A DNA stretch of 64,000 nt, taken from positions 105,772 to 169,771 of the forward strand of contig JAHRYW010000009.1 of NCBI GenBank assembly GCA_020621865.1, given 5' to 3'. A program made the position numbers and the translations under genes. Shown piece by piece: positions 42,125-49,124 of the stretch. The notes under the pieces were generated by a model that was not told the DNA's origin, searched no databases, and was given only the letters and a program-made list of their open reading frames with translations. This DNA is from Betaproteobacteria bacterium. Lineage in GTDB: Bacteria > Pseudomonadota > Gammaproteobacteria > Burkholderiales > Rhodocyclaceae. Position 1 is the first letter of the stretch; each line of letters opens with the position of its first letter.

Positions 42125-43516
42125 TTACCAAACAAAAAACACCAGCGTCCAGATCGTCGCCATCAATCCGATCGGCAGCAGCATCGCCAGCCCGGAAATT
42201 GATTTTTGGGCAAAATTTGCTTCCGACCGTAGCACTAGCCGGAAAGTCAGCCACAGCGAACCCAGACAGCCGGCGCTGAGCAGGGCGATGCGGAAGGTCG
42301 GCAGCCAGCCGAGCCAGAAATGCTCGGCTTTCAGGTGGGTGACGGTCAGCATCGACAGGCCGAGGATGACGCTGGCCGCGGCGAGCGGGGTCAGGGCCAG
42401 GGTGAAGCGTTGCCAGCTCAGGTGTTCGGTCTTCAGCAGGCGGGCAGCGATGGCCGGGCCGATCAGCAGCAGGCTGCCGAGCAGGAAGCCGCCGCCGAGC
42501 AGATAGGCGAGGATCAGCGCGCCGTCCAGCCAGGTGAACAGGTCGCTGGCTTCCGGGTAGTGGGTGAGCAGCCACCACGGCACGTCGTTGTCGAGCAGCG
42601 CGAAGTGGTCGTGCTCGACCAGCCAGTCGGCGAGCGCCAGCTTGGCGTGGAGGAACCACGGGCTGAGCGTCCACTGGAAGGCGGCGGTGGCGACGCCGAG
42701 TACGCCGTAGACCAGGGTCAGCGCATCCGGCGTCCTGGCCGGGTTGTTGAAGTCGAGGATTTCGGCAAAAGGCGAGCGGGCCGAGTAGGTGACGGCGTCA
42801 CGCTGACCGGCGCAGCGGCCGCAGCTATGGCATTCGGAGGCGCTGGTCATCCGGCGGACGTCGAGCAGCGGGGCGCAATTGACCGGTTCGAAATCACCTT
42901 CGTGGCGATCCCAGGCGGCGCGGTCCACCTTGTAGTGGAGTGGGGCGATCTTGGCCAGCACGGCGAAGACGCCGGAGGCCGGGCACAGGTAGCGGCACCA
43001 GATGCGCTTCTCGCGACCGTAGAGCAGGCCGATGACGACGGCCGCGACGGTCGAGCCGCCCAGCACCAGCAGGGCCGCCTGCGGGTATTCGTAAACGCTG
43101 ACCAGCTGGCCGTAAACGGTGGTGCAGATGAAGGCGACGAAAGGCCAGCCCGACCACTTGAGCCAGCGCGGCAAGGCCTTGCCGCGGCCGTACTGGCTGA
43201 CCCATTCGGAGACCGAGCCTTCCGGGCAGAACAGGCCGCACCAGACGCGGCCCATGGTCACCGTGGCGATCATCACGCCCGGCCACCACAGGCCCCAGAA
43301 ACAGAATTGCGCGAACAGCCGCAGGTTGTCCCAGATGTGCGCGTCTTCCGGCGGCAAGGGCAAAAACGCCGGGATGATGACCATCGCGGCGTAGAGGAGG
43401 ACGACCAGCCACTGGATGGCGATGATCGGGCGGCGGTTCCTGCGCAGGAAAAGGCCGATTTTTTCCAGCCGGCCGCGGGGTTTGGTCGGCTGGAAGTGGA
43501 TGACATGTTCAAGCAT
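42125..43516 (-). CDS. ftrD: FtrD-like membrane iron-sulfur protein (NapH/CcoG-type)
   Basis: 463 residues from the ATG at 43516. Several membrane helices surround Cys motifs: GRVWCGLFCPEGSVSEW and IWCRYLCPASGVF, like NapH/RdxA polyferredoxins, plus SECHSCGRCAGQ. In FtrABCD systems this protein passes electrons for ferrous iron uptake through the FTR1 permease. It overlaps ftrC by eight bases and is the last gene of the operon. Repeat copy 7 is read through near its C-terminus. Confidence 0.88.
   Translation of the reverse strand: MLEHVIHFQPTKPRGRLEKIGLFLRRNRRPIIAIQWLVVLLYAAMVIIPAFLPLPPEDAHIWDNLRLFAQFCFWGLWWPGVMIATVTMGRVWCGLFCPEGSVSEWVSQYGRGKALPRWLKWSGWPFVAFICTTVYGQLVSVYEYPQAALLVLGGSTVAAVVIGLLYGREKRIWCRYLCPASGVFAVLAKIAPLHYKVDRAAWDRHEGDFEPVNCAPLLDVRRMTSASECHSCGRCAGQRDAVTYSARSPFAEILDFNNPARTPDALTLVYGVLGVATAAFQWTLSPWFLHAKLALADWLVEHDHFALLDNDVPWWLLTHYPEASDLFTWLDGALILAYLLGGGFLLGSLLLIGPAIAARLLKTEHLSWQRFTLALTPLAAASVILGLSMLTVTHLKAEHFWLGWLPTFRIALLSAGCLGSLWLTFRLVLRSEANFAQKSISGLAMLLPIGLMATIWTLVFFVW
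42196..42236 (-). repeat. Dispersed repeat copy 7, inside ftrD
   Basis: Minus strand: AGTGCTACGGTCGGAAGC, AAATTTTGCCCAAAAATC, AATTT. The gene reads it in a different sense frame (LVLRSEANFAQKSI) from copies 2-4. Confidence 0.75.
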
Positions 43517-44312
43517 GGGCTGTCCTCCGCCAGGCGAACAGCACGACGCCCCAGTAGCCGGCCCAGGCCAGCAGGCCACTCAGCGTTGGCCGGGCGCGGT
43601 AGCCGGAGAAGTCGGCCAGCAGCTTGCCCCCGGAGGTTGTGTCGTCGAGCAGCAGTGAGCTGTCCCAGACCGGATCGAGCAGCGGCGGCAGCGAACCGGC
43701 GCCGATCAGGCGGTCGAGGGCGGTCATCAGCAGCGCCGAGGCGAGGATCAGCAAGAGGATCGAGGAGAGGCGCAGCAACAGCGCGATGTTCAGGCGGGCC
43801 AGGCTTCTGGCCGCCAGCCAGGCAGTGGCGCCGGCGGCGGCGAAGCCGGTCAGCGAACCGACGGCCAGCGCGCTGATCTCGCCGCCCTGGGCCAGGCCGT
43901 AGAGAAAGATCACTGTTTCGGCACCTTCGCGGGCCACTGCCAGCGCGGCGACGACGGCGACGCCGAGAAAGCCCGAGCGCTCGCGGGCGGCGGCGAGATC
44001 GGCATGCAGGCGAGCCTTCATCTGCCGGCCATGCTTGCGCATCCACAGCACCATCTGGGAAATCAGGCCGGCGGCGACGAACAACGTGGCGGTCTGGAAG
44101 ATTTCCAGCGCCTCGCCGGTCAGTCCGTCCTGCACGCTGAGCAAGGCCCAGCCGAGCAGCAGGGCCAGCCCGGCCCCGGCGGCCAGGCCACCGAACAAGG
44201 CCCGCTTGCCCTTGCCGCTGGCATCGTTGGCCTGCAACCAGGCGAAAAGAATCCCGGCGATCAGGAAAGCCTCAAGGCTCTCCCGCCAGACGACAAAAAA
44301 TGCGTTTCCCAT
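43509..44312 (-). CDS. ftrC: FTR1-family iron permease (FtrC)
   Basis: 267 residues with seven membrane helices. The two iron-binding RExxE-type motifs are WRESLEAFLIAG in the first helix and AREGAETVIFLYG near residue 130. FTR1 permeases import iron after oxidation by a partner. The neighbours ftrB, ftrD and ftrA complete an Ftr system. The spacer before it carries the GCCAGCC motif. Confidence 0.94.
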   Translation of the reverse strand: MGNAFFVVWRESLEAFLIAGILFAWLQANDASGKGKRALFGGLAAGAGLALLLGWALLSVQDGLTGEALEIFQTATLFVAAGLISQMVLWMRKHGRQMKARLHADLAAARERSGFLGVAVVAALAVAREGAETVIFLYGLAQGGEISALAVGSLTGFAAAGATAWLAARSLARLNIALLLRLSSILLLILASALLMTALDRLIGAGSLPPLLDPVWDSSLLLDDTTSGGKLLADFSGYRARPTLSGLLAWAGYWGVVLFAWRRTAHA

Positions 44313-44325
44313 TTACTGCTCCGTG

Positions 44326-44393
44326 CTTGCTGGCTAGGTGGCCTGTTCCGCCCATGACGAGACAGACCACCGGTTTCAATTGGCTGGCTGGCG
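44326..44393 (-). promoter_or_regulatory. ftrB-ftrC spacer with GCCAGCC motifs
   Basis: The minus strand has GCCAGCCAGCC (44380-44393) and TAGCCAGCAAGC (44326-44337). The spacing is wider than in the other leaders, so this is the weakest example. Confidence 0.35.
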
Positions 44394-44407
44394 GTTTATT
44401 TGGCCAC

Positions 44408-44737
44408 CTACTTGGCGACAATGCGGCCCTGGCCGGTTTGCGGATGGAAGTCGTCGAAGAACTTGTAGGTGCCCGGTTTCATCGGGAAGAAGACGAGGGA
44501 ACGGGTGACGCCGGGGGCGAGCACCAGTTCCTTCCTGAGTTCCAGACTCTCGAATTCCGTGGCGCCCGGCCCCTCGTTTTTCACCTCCAGGCGAAAGCGG
44601 ACGCCGGCCGGAACCTCGATTGTTTCGGGGAAGAAGCGGCCTTCCTTCATCAACAGCTTGAAAGTCGGCATGTCGTCGGCCAATGCTACGGTCGGCGCCA
44701 AAAAAAGGGCAAAAACCAAAGAAAGGAGCGCTTTCAT
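44408..44737 (-). CDS. ftrB: Periplasmic cupredoxin FtrB
   Basis: 109 residues with a signal peptide (MKALLSLVFALFLAPTVALA). The cupredoxin core (FFPETIEVPAGVRFRLEVKNEGPGATEFES) and C-terminal KPGTYKFFDDFHPQTGQGRIVAK lack the classical type-1 Cys, as in the EfeO/FtrB-like cupredoxin_1 family. It likely oxidises or carries iron for FtrC. Most of its signal peptide is encoded by dispersed repeat copy 8. Confidence 0.88.
   Translation of the reverse strand: MKALLSLVFALFLAPTVALADDMPTFKLLMKEGRFFPETIEVPAGVRFRLEVKNEGPGATEFESLELRKELVLAPGVTRSLVFFPMKPGTYKFFDDFHPQTGQGRIVAK
44682..44720 (+). repeat. Dispersed repeat copy 8, forming the ftrB signal peptide
   Basis: AATGCTACGGTCGGCGCC, an A7 tract, GGGCAAAAACCAAA. 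It is antisense to ftrB, whose codons across it give LVFALFLAPTVAL, matching copy 1. Confidence 0.9.
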
Positions 44738-44745
44738 GTTGTTTC

Positions 44746-46251
44746 CTAGTAGGCGATATTGGCGCGCAGGGCGAAGACCTTGACCGACTTGCCATTGGTG
44801 TTGCCGCCTCCGTTGACGACGTACTGGAAGTCCGGCGTCAGCTCGAATTGCGGCGCAATGCGCAGGCGATAGTAGATTTCGGCCAGCTTCTCCGCGCCGC
44901 GCGGCGTGAAGGTAAAGGCGGCCTGTGTCTGGGCGTCGTCCAGCCAGGCGGTGACCGTCGCGTTGCGATACGCCTTGCCCGACTCCAGCCAGGCGCCGGC
45001 GATGCCGATGGCGTCGGCGGCCCGGCCCCAGTAGCTGCCGTTGATCTCGGCGCCGGCGGTGACTGCCTGGTTGAACGGCAATTGGCCGTTGATCAGCTTG
45101 CCGTAGCGGCCGAAGACGGTGACCCCGTCGCCGACGCGCTGGTCGACCGAAACGCCGACCCCGGTGTGCTTGGCGACGGTGCCGTTGAAATCGGTGCCCT
45201 CGCTGCGGTTCCAGGCATAGAGCCGGTAATTGCCGGTCAGGCCGCCGAACAGCTTCAACTGCTTCTCGGCCTGCGCCATCACCAGCGGCGACGACAGACT
45301 GCGCTGGTAGTTGGCGCCACGGTCGCCGGCGCCAAAGACGCCGAGCGACAGGCGCCAGGGTTCCGGCTTGTTGAACCAGTTCAGGTACGAAACGACGAAA
45401 CCGGGCTGGAAGCCGTTGGCATCGACGCCGACTTCGCCGCCGGCGTCGAGCAGCGGGTTGTGGACGAAAACCGAATTGAGGAATTGCTTCGATTCGTCGC
45501 CGCCGCCAGCGTTCTGGTCGAAAAAGCCGAAGATGTCCATCTTGCCGAAGGTGACCTCCAGCGTTTCCCGCGAGTAGGGCTTGAAGCCGAGGAAAGGCAG
45601 CGGGATGGCAGCCTGGTACCAGGCCTGGCCGAGGATGGTCACCGAATCATCAGGACTGGAGCCGGAGGCGCGGAAGGCCAGTGCATTCGGCGCGCTGGCG
45701 AAATGGCCGAGGTTGCTGAAAGCGGCGTTGAGGCCGAGGCCCTGGCCCATGCGCAGGTGGGCGAAGAGCTTGTGCTCGATGTCGCCGATCGCGGCCAGCG
45801 GCAGTTCCACCGAAACGTCGGCCCGGTAATTCAGTTGCGAGCTGCCGTTTTCCATGCCGCCCGGCAGGCCGCTGGCATGCTGGCCGACCGTCGCCAGTGC
45901 GGCGCTGACCTTGATGCCCTCCAGCCCCTCGGCGATCTTCGCGGCCTTCTTCATTTCCAGCGCGTCCTTTTCGACGGCCTTCAGGCGCACGGTCAGTTCC
46001 GGCTCGTATTGCGACAGGCGCGGGCTGTCGAGGCCGGCGGCGACGGCATCGCTTTCGTTCTTCAGCGACTTGACCTGCTGCTCCAGACCGCTATTGCGCG
46101 CCTCCAGCTTTTTCTCCAGTTCGGCATTGCGGGCTTCGAGCTTCTCCATGCGCTCAAGCAGTTTTTGCAGCATGGCGGCGTCGGAAGCGGCCAGGGCAGG
46201 CACAGCCAGCCCCGCCGCGACCAGGGCCGCGGTGATTTTGGCGACCTTCAT
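44746..46251 (-). CDS. OprB-type outer-membrane porin with N-terminal coiled coil
   Basis: 501 residues. A signal peptide (cleavage near PALAAS) is followed by a coiled coil (LLERMEKLEARNAELEKKLEARN, about residues 28-65) and a long beta-barrel ending in the aromatic residue of FALRANIAY. The barrel resembles carbohydrate-selective OprB porins (LGQAWYQAAIP, VTFGKMDIFGFFDQN, AEIYYRLRIAPQFELTPDFQYV). It lies between ftrA and ftrB with two- and eight-base gaps, so it probably lets iron or chelates into the periplasm. Confidence 0.85.
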   Translation of the reverse strand: MKVAKITAALVAAGLAVPALAASDAAMLQKLLERMEKLEARNAELEKKLEARNSGLEQQVKSLKNESDAVAAGLDSPRLSQYEPELTVRLKAVEKDALEMKKAAKIAEGLEGIKVSAALATVGQHASGLPGGMENGSSQLNYRADVSVELPLAAIGDIEHKLFAHLRMGQGLGLNAAFSNLGHFASAPNALAFRASGSSPDDSVTILGQAWYQAAIPLPFLGFKPYSRETLEVTFGKMDIFGFFDQNAGGGDESKQFLNSVFVHNPLLDAGGEVGVDANGFQPGFVVSYLNWFNKPEPWRLSLGVFGAGDRGANYQRSLSSPLVMAQAEKQLKLFGGLTGNYRLYAWNRSEGTDFNGTVAKHTGVGVSVDQRVGDGVTVFGRYGKLINGQLPFNQAVTAGAEINGSYWGRAADAIGIAGAWLESGKAYRNATVTAWLDDAQTQAAFTFTPRGAEKLAEIYYRLRIAPQFELTPDFQYVVNGGGNTNGKSVKVFALRANIAY

Positions 46252-46253
46252 GA

Positions 46254-46799
46254 TCAGTAGCCGCCTTTTTTGCCGATGCCGACGTAGGTGAATTCGTATT
46301 CGACTTCAAACGGCTTGAACCACGGGCGAACGCCGGTCGCGCGGTCGGTATGGCGGCCGAAGTGGGCGTGCGGGTTGGCCGACGGCGGCAGGATGCTGTA
46401 CTTCACCTTGTACTTGCCCGGGCCGGTCAGCTTGATGTTCTCGCCGTAATGCGGGCCGTCGTTGGCGACCATGGCCATGAAATCGCCGGCCACCTTGTAG
46501 TCGCCGCCGATCTTGCTGACTTCGTACTTGACCAGCAGGTAGGGAATCCAGGCGCCTTCCTCGAAGCCGTTCGGGTTGTTGGCCAGGGCGCGGATGTCGG
46601 CTTCGATGTGGATGTCCGATTCGGACACCTTGCGCATCATGCCTTCCGGTTCCATTTCAATCGGCTGCAGATAGACGGCGGCGATTTCCATGCCGGCGCG
46701 GTGCTGCGGCACGCCGATCGGATATTCGATGGCCAGCGCCGGCGCGGCAAGGGCGGCGGACAAGCTCAGAACGGAGATGAATTTCTTGACGGTCAACAT
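46254..46799 (-). CDS. ftrA: P19-type periplasmic iron-binding protein FtrA
   Basis: 181 residues with a signal peptide (LSLSAALAAPALA). Family features are EYPIGVPQHRAGMEIAAVYLQPIEM, ESDIHIEADIRAL, WIPYLLVKYEV and the metal His and Met residues (HRAGME, DIHIEAD, NPHAHFGRHTD). P19 binds iron and copper and feeds the FTR1 permease. A GCCAGCC leader motif lies 22 bases before the start. Confidence 0.93.
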   Translation of the reverse strand: MLTVKKFISVLSLSAALAAPALAIEYPIGVPQHRAGMEIAAVYLQPIEMEPEGMMRKVSESDIHIEADIRALANNPNGFEEGAWIPYLLVKYEVSKIGGDYKVAGDFMAMVANDGPHYGENIKLTGPGKYKVKYSILPPSANPHAHFGRHTDRATGVRPWFKPFEVEYEFTYVGIGKKGGY

Positions 46800-46821
46800 T
46801 GGTCAGGCTCCCTGTTTTCTC

Positions 46822-46852
46822 TGGCTGGCTGGCGATCCGCGTGGCTGGCTTG
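46822..46852 (-). promoter_or_regulatory. GCCAGCC tandem leader motif before ftrA
   Basis: Minus strand: CAAGCCAGCC, nine bases, GCCAGCCAGCC, located 22 bases before the ftrA start. Confidence 0.5.
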
Positions 46853-46875
46853 AGGATGGTTTGAATAATTGAAAA

Positions 46876-47301
46876 CTAGTGCGAATCGGGCCCTGGCTGG
46901 GTCACGAAGCCGATCTTGGTCAGCCCGGCCCGGCGGGCGGCGCTCATCGTTTCGGCGACCGCTTCGTAGCGCGTGGCGCGGTCGGCCTTCAGATGCATCT
47001 CGACATTGGCGTCCTGCGCGACCGCGTCGCGGAATTTCTGCTCCAGGCCGTCACGATCGACGGTGTCGTTGCCGACATAGACGATGTTCTCGCCGGTGAT
47101 CGAGACCTGCAGTGTCAGCGGCTTTTCCGGCGTCGGCGTGCTGGCCGCCTTGGGCAGGTCGACCTTGACCTGATGCGTCATCAGTGGCGCGGTGATGATG
47201 AAGATGATCAGCAGGACCAGCATCACATCGACCAGCGGCGTCATGTTGATTTCGGCCGTCGGCATCTGGCTGCCCGGCGAGTTGAAGCTGCCCAGTGCCA
47301 T
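46876..47301 (-). CDS. exbD: Biopolymer transport protein ExbD
   Basis: 141 residues with one N-terminal membrane helix. PTAEINMTPLVDVMLVLLIIFII carries the proton-path Asp of ExbD, and the periplasmic domain contains VDLPKA and LKADRATRYEAV. ATG 47301 is one base past the exbB stop. With ExbB and TonB it drives the outer-membrane receptors. Confidence 0.95.
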   Translation of the reverse strand: MALGSFNSPGSQMPTAEINMTPLVDVMLVLLIIFIITAPLMTHQVKVDLPKAASTPTPEKPLTLQVSITGENIVYVGNDTVDRDGLEQKFRDAVAQDANVEMHLKADRATRYEAVAETMSAARRAGLTKIGFVTQPGPDSH

Positions 47302-47302
47302 G

Positions 47303-48058
47303 TCAGGCCACCTCAGCAGCGGCCCGGGCGCGCATCGGGTGGATCTGCGCGCTGTTGGCGACAAACGGCTTGCCGACCGTGAAGAAGGCATGCAGGTCGT
47401 GGGCAAAGGCATCCAGATCGGCCAGCACGACGCGGTTCGAGCGGGTGAAGGCGTTGTAGGCGAAGACGGCGGGCAGGGCGACGGCGAGGCCGGCAGCGGT
47501 CATGATCAGCGCCTCGCCGACCGGGCCGGCGACCTTTTCCAGCGCCGCCTGACCGGACAGGCCGATGGCGACCAGCGCGTGGTAGATGCCCCAGACGGTG
47601 CCGAACAGGCCGACGAAAGGTGCCGTGGCACCGGTCGTCGCGAGCAGGGTCAGGCCGTTTTCCATGTTCGCCTGGGTGGCGGATAGTTGCTGGCGCAGGG
47701 CGCGTTCCATCTGCTCGGCCGGGTCGAAGCGCGAGGCCAGGCGGCCGCTGACCGCTTCGCAGTCGTTGTTGCAGCAATTGGCCTGGCTGGCCAGTTGGGC
47801 ATAGGGGCTGTCGCTGCCGCCCTGATTCAGGCGCTCGATGCCCTCGGCGACGCTGCTCGCCGCCCAGAAGGCGGTGACCGCCCGGGCGGCACGGCGAACG
47901 CGGAACCAGTCCCAGGCCTTGGCCAGGATCAGGTACCAGCTGGCCACCGACATCGCGATCAGGATGTAGGCGACGGTATGCGAAACAAGGTCGCCGCTGG
48001 CCCACAGATGGGCGAAGCCGAAGGCGTTTTGCGCCGCTTCCTGAATGTTTTCCTGCAT
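47303..48058 (-). CDS. exbB: Biopolymer transport protein ExbB
   Basis: 251 residues with three membrane helices. The MotA/TolQ/ExbB core is ENGLTLLATTGATAPFVGLFGTVWGIYHAL and GEALIMTAAGLAVALPAVFAYN. An unusual Cys-rich patch (QANCCNNDCEA) lies in the cytoplasmic loop. It follows tonB by two bases and precedes exbD by one. Confidence 0.95.
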   Translation of the reverse strand: MQENIQEAAQNAFGFAHLWASGDLVSHTVAYILIAMSVASWYLILAKAWDWFRVRRAARAVTAFWAASSVAEGIERLNQGGSDSPYAQLASQANCCNNDCEAVSGRLASRFDPAEQMERALRQQLSATQANMENGLTLLATTGATAPFVGLFGTVWGIYHALVAIGLSGQAALEKVAGPVGEALIMTAAGLAVALPAVFAYNAFTRSNRVVLADLDAFAHDLHAFFTVGKPFVANSAQIHPMRARAAAEVA

Positions 48059-48060
48059 GT

Positions 48061-48696
48061 TTATGACTCCAATTTGAAAATGATCGGGACCAGCACCCAG
48101 CTCTGGACAGCGGTCTCGCCGCGCTTGGCCGGGATGAATTTCCAGTTGCGCACGGTCTTTTGCGCAGACTCGTCCAGCCGTTGGCTGCCCGACGAGGTCT
48201 TGATTTCGACGCTGTCGGCGCTGCCTTGCGGATTGACCGAAACGCGCAGGATGACCCTGCCTTCCTCGCCCATGCGCCGGGAAAGCGGCGGATACGGCGG
48301 GGCTGGATTCTTCAGGTAATCGGCGTCGAAGCGTGCCTGGCTGACCGGCTCGGCAGCCGGGGGCGCCGGCGGTGCCGGCTTGATGTCGGGTGGCGAAGCG
48401 ACCGGCGCGGCCGGTGCGGGCTGTTCGCTGCGCGTCGCTTCGATGACCGGGGTCGGTATCTTGGGAACGGGCTGGCGAACCGGCTGCGGCTTGACCATCG
48501 GCAAGGGTTTTGCAACCGGTTGCTTGATCTCGAGCGGTGCTTGCAGCAGGTCGACGATCAGCGGCATCTCGACGATTTGCGGCGCGATGGTCTTGGCGGC
48601 CATGATCGCCAGGAAAATCGCCACATGAAGGCCGATGACCACGCCAAGCAGGCCGCTGCGCTGGGCAGAAGAGGGACGGGAAAGGGCGTAGCTCAT
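48061..48696 (-). CDS. tonB: TonB energy transducer of the iron operon
   Basis: 211 residues: a membrane anchor with the conserved His (LLGVVIGLHVAIFLAIM), a Pro-rich spacer (KPLPMVKPQPVRQPVPKIP) and the C-terminal domain (PAPPYPPLSRRMGEEGRVILRVSV, WKFIPAKRG). It starts the TonB-ExbB-ExbD set after hemP. Confidence 0.94.
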   Translation of the reverse strand: MSYALSRPSSAQRSGLLGVVIGLHVAIFLAIMAAKTIAPQIVEMPLIVDLLQAPLEIKQPVAKPLPMVKPQPVRQPVPKIPTPVIEATRSEQPAPAAPVASPPDIKPAPPAPPAAEPVSQARFDADYLKNPAPPYPPLSRRMGEEGRVILRVSVNPQGSADSVEIKTSSGSQRLDESAQKTVRNWKFIPAKRGETAVQSWVLVPIIFKLES

Positions 48697-48743
48697 AAAG
48701 GCGTGTCGTCTGGGTGTCGTTCCGCAGGTCTGAAAAAACCCAT

Positions 48744-48773
48744 GGCTCGCTGGCGTTTTGCTGGCTGGCTGGG
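48744..48773 (-). promoter_or_regulatory. GCCAGCC motif between hemP and tonB
   Basis: Minus strand: CCAGCCAGCCAGC, five bases, GCCAGCGAGCC, about 47 bases before the tonB start. A variant of the motif at 33732, 40445 and 46822. Confidence 0.4.
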
Positions 48774-48801
48774 GAACGAGAGATTTACAACGGAGAGAAA
48801 G

Positions 48802-48978
48802 CTATTTGGTCAGGATCAGTTTGTTTTCACGGGTTACGCGCAGCAGGTAGCGCTGGCCGGCGTGATCGATTTCGACTGCGCTGTTGCCACCCAGAATCTC
48901 CCGGCTGTCGACGCGTGGCCGAGGTTCCGGGGTGGCGGCAGGTAGCTGGGGGGGCGGCGATTTGGGCGGGATGGTCAT
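48802..48978 (-). CDS. hemP: Hemin uptake protein HemP
   Basis: 58 residues from the ATG at 48978. The HemP signature RVDSREILGGNSAVEIDHAGQRYLLRVTRENKLILTK is complete. HemP proteins are small Fur-controlled factors that promote iron or heme uptake gene expression. A Fur-like box lies 17 bases upstream of the start. Confidence 0.92.
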   Translation of the reverse strand: MTIPPKSPPPQLPAATPEPRPRVDSREILGGNSAVEIDHAGQRYLLRVTRENKLILTK

Positions 48979-48994
48979 CACGGAATTCAAACGC

Positions 48995-49015
48995 AAACGA
49001 GAATGACTCGCATTT
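48995..49015 (-). promoter_or_regulatory. Fur-like box of the hemP-tonB-ftr operon
   Basis: AAACGAGAATGACTCGCATTT, a palindromic GAGAATnA(C)TCGCAT pattern. It lies at the expected place for control of the whole leftward iron operon. Confidence 0.7.
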
Positions 49016-49020
49016 TAGTT

Positions 49021-49042
49021 AAACGAGAATGATTGTCAAGAA
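49021..49042 (+). promoter_or_regulatory. Second Fur-like box, on the sensor-kinase side
   Basis: AAACGAGAATGATTGTCAAG continues the first box without a gap. The pair could bind Fur cooperatively and control the divergent kinase gene. Confidence 0.55.
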
Positions 49043-49124
49043 CAATTGGATACCGATTGTTCGTTGGCTGGTTTCTGGTGAATTTCGTTATATTGTTGTT
49101 TTGGATCAATTCCATGGTCATCGG

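Noticed and set aside
43012..43022. GACCGTAGAGC within ftrD as a further dispersed repeat copy
   Set aside because: It shares only the short core and lacks the A/T block that defines the family.
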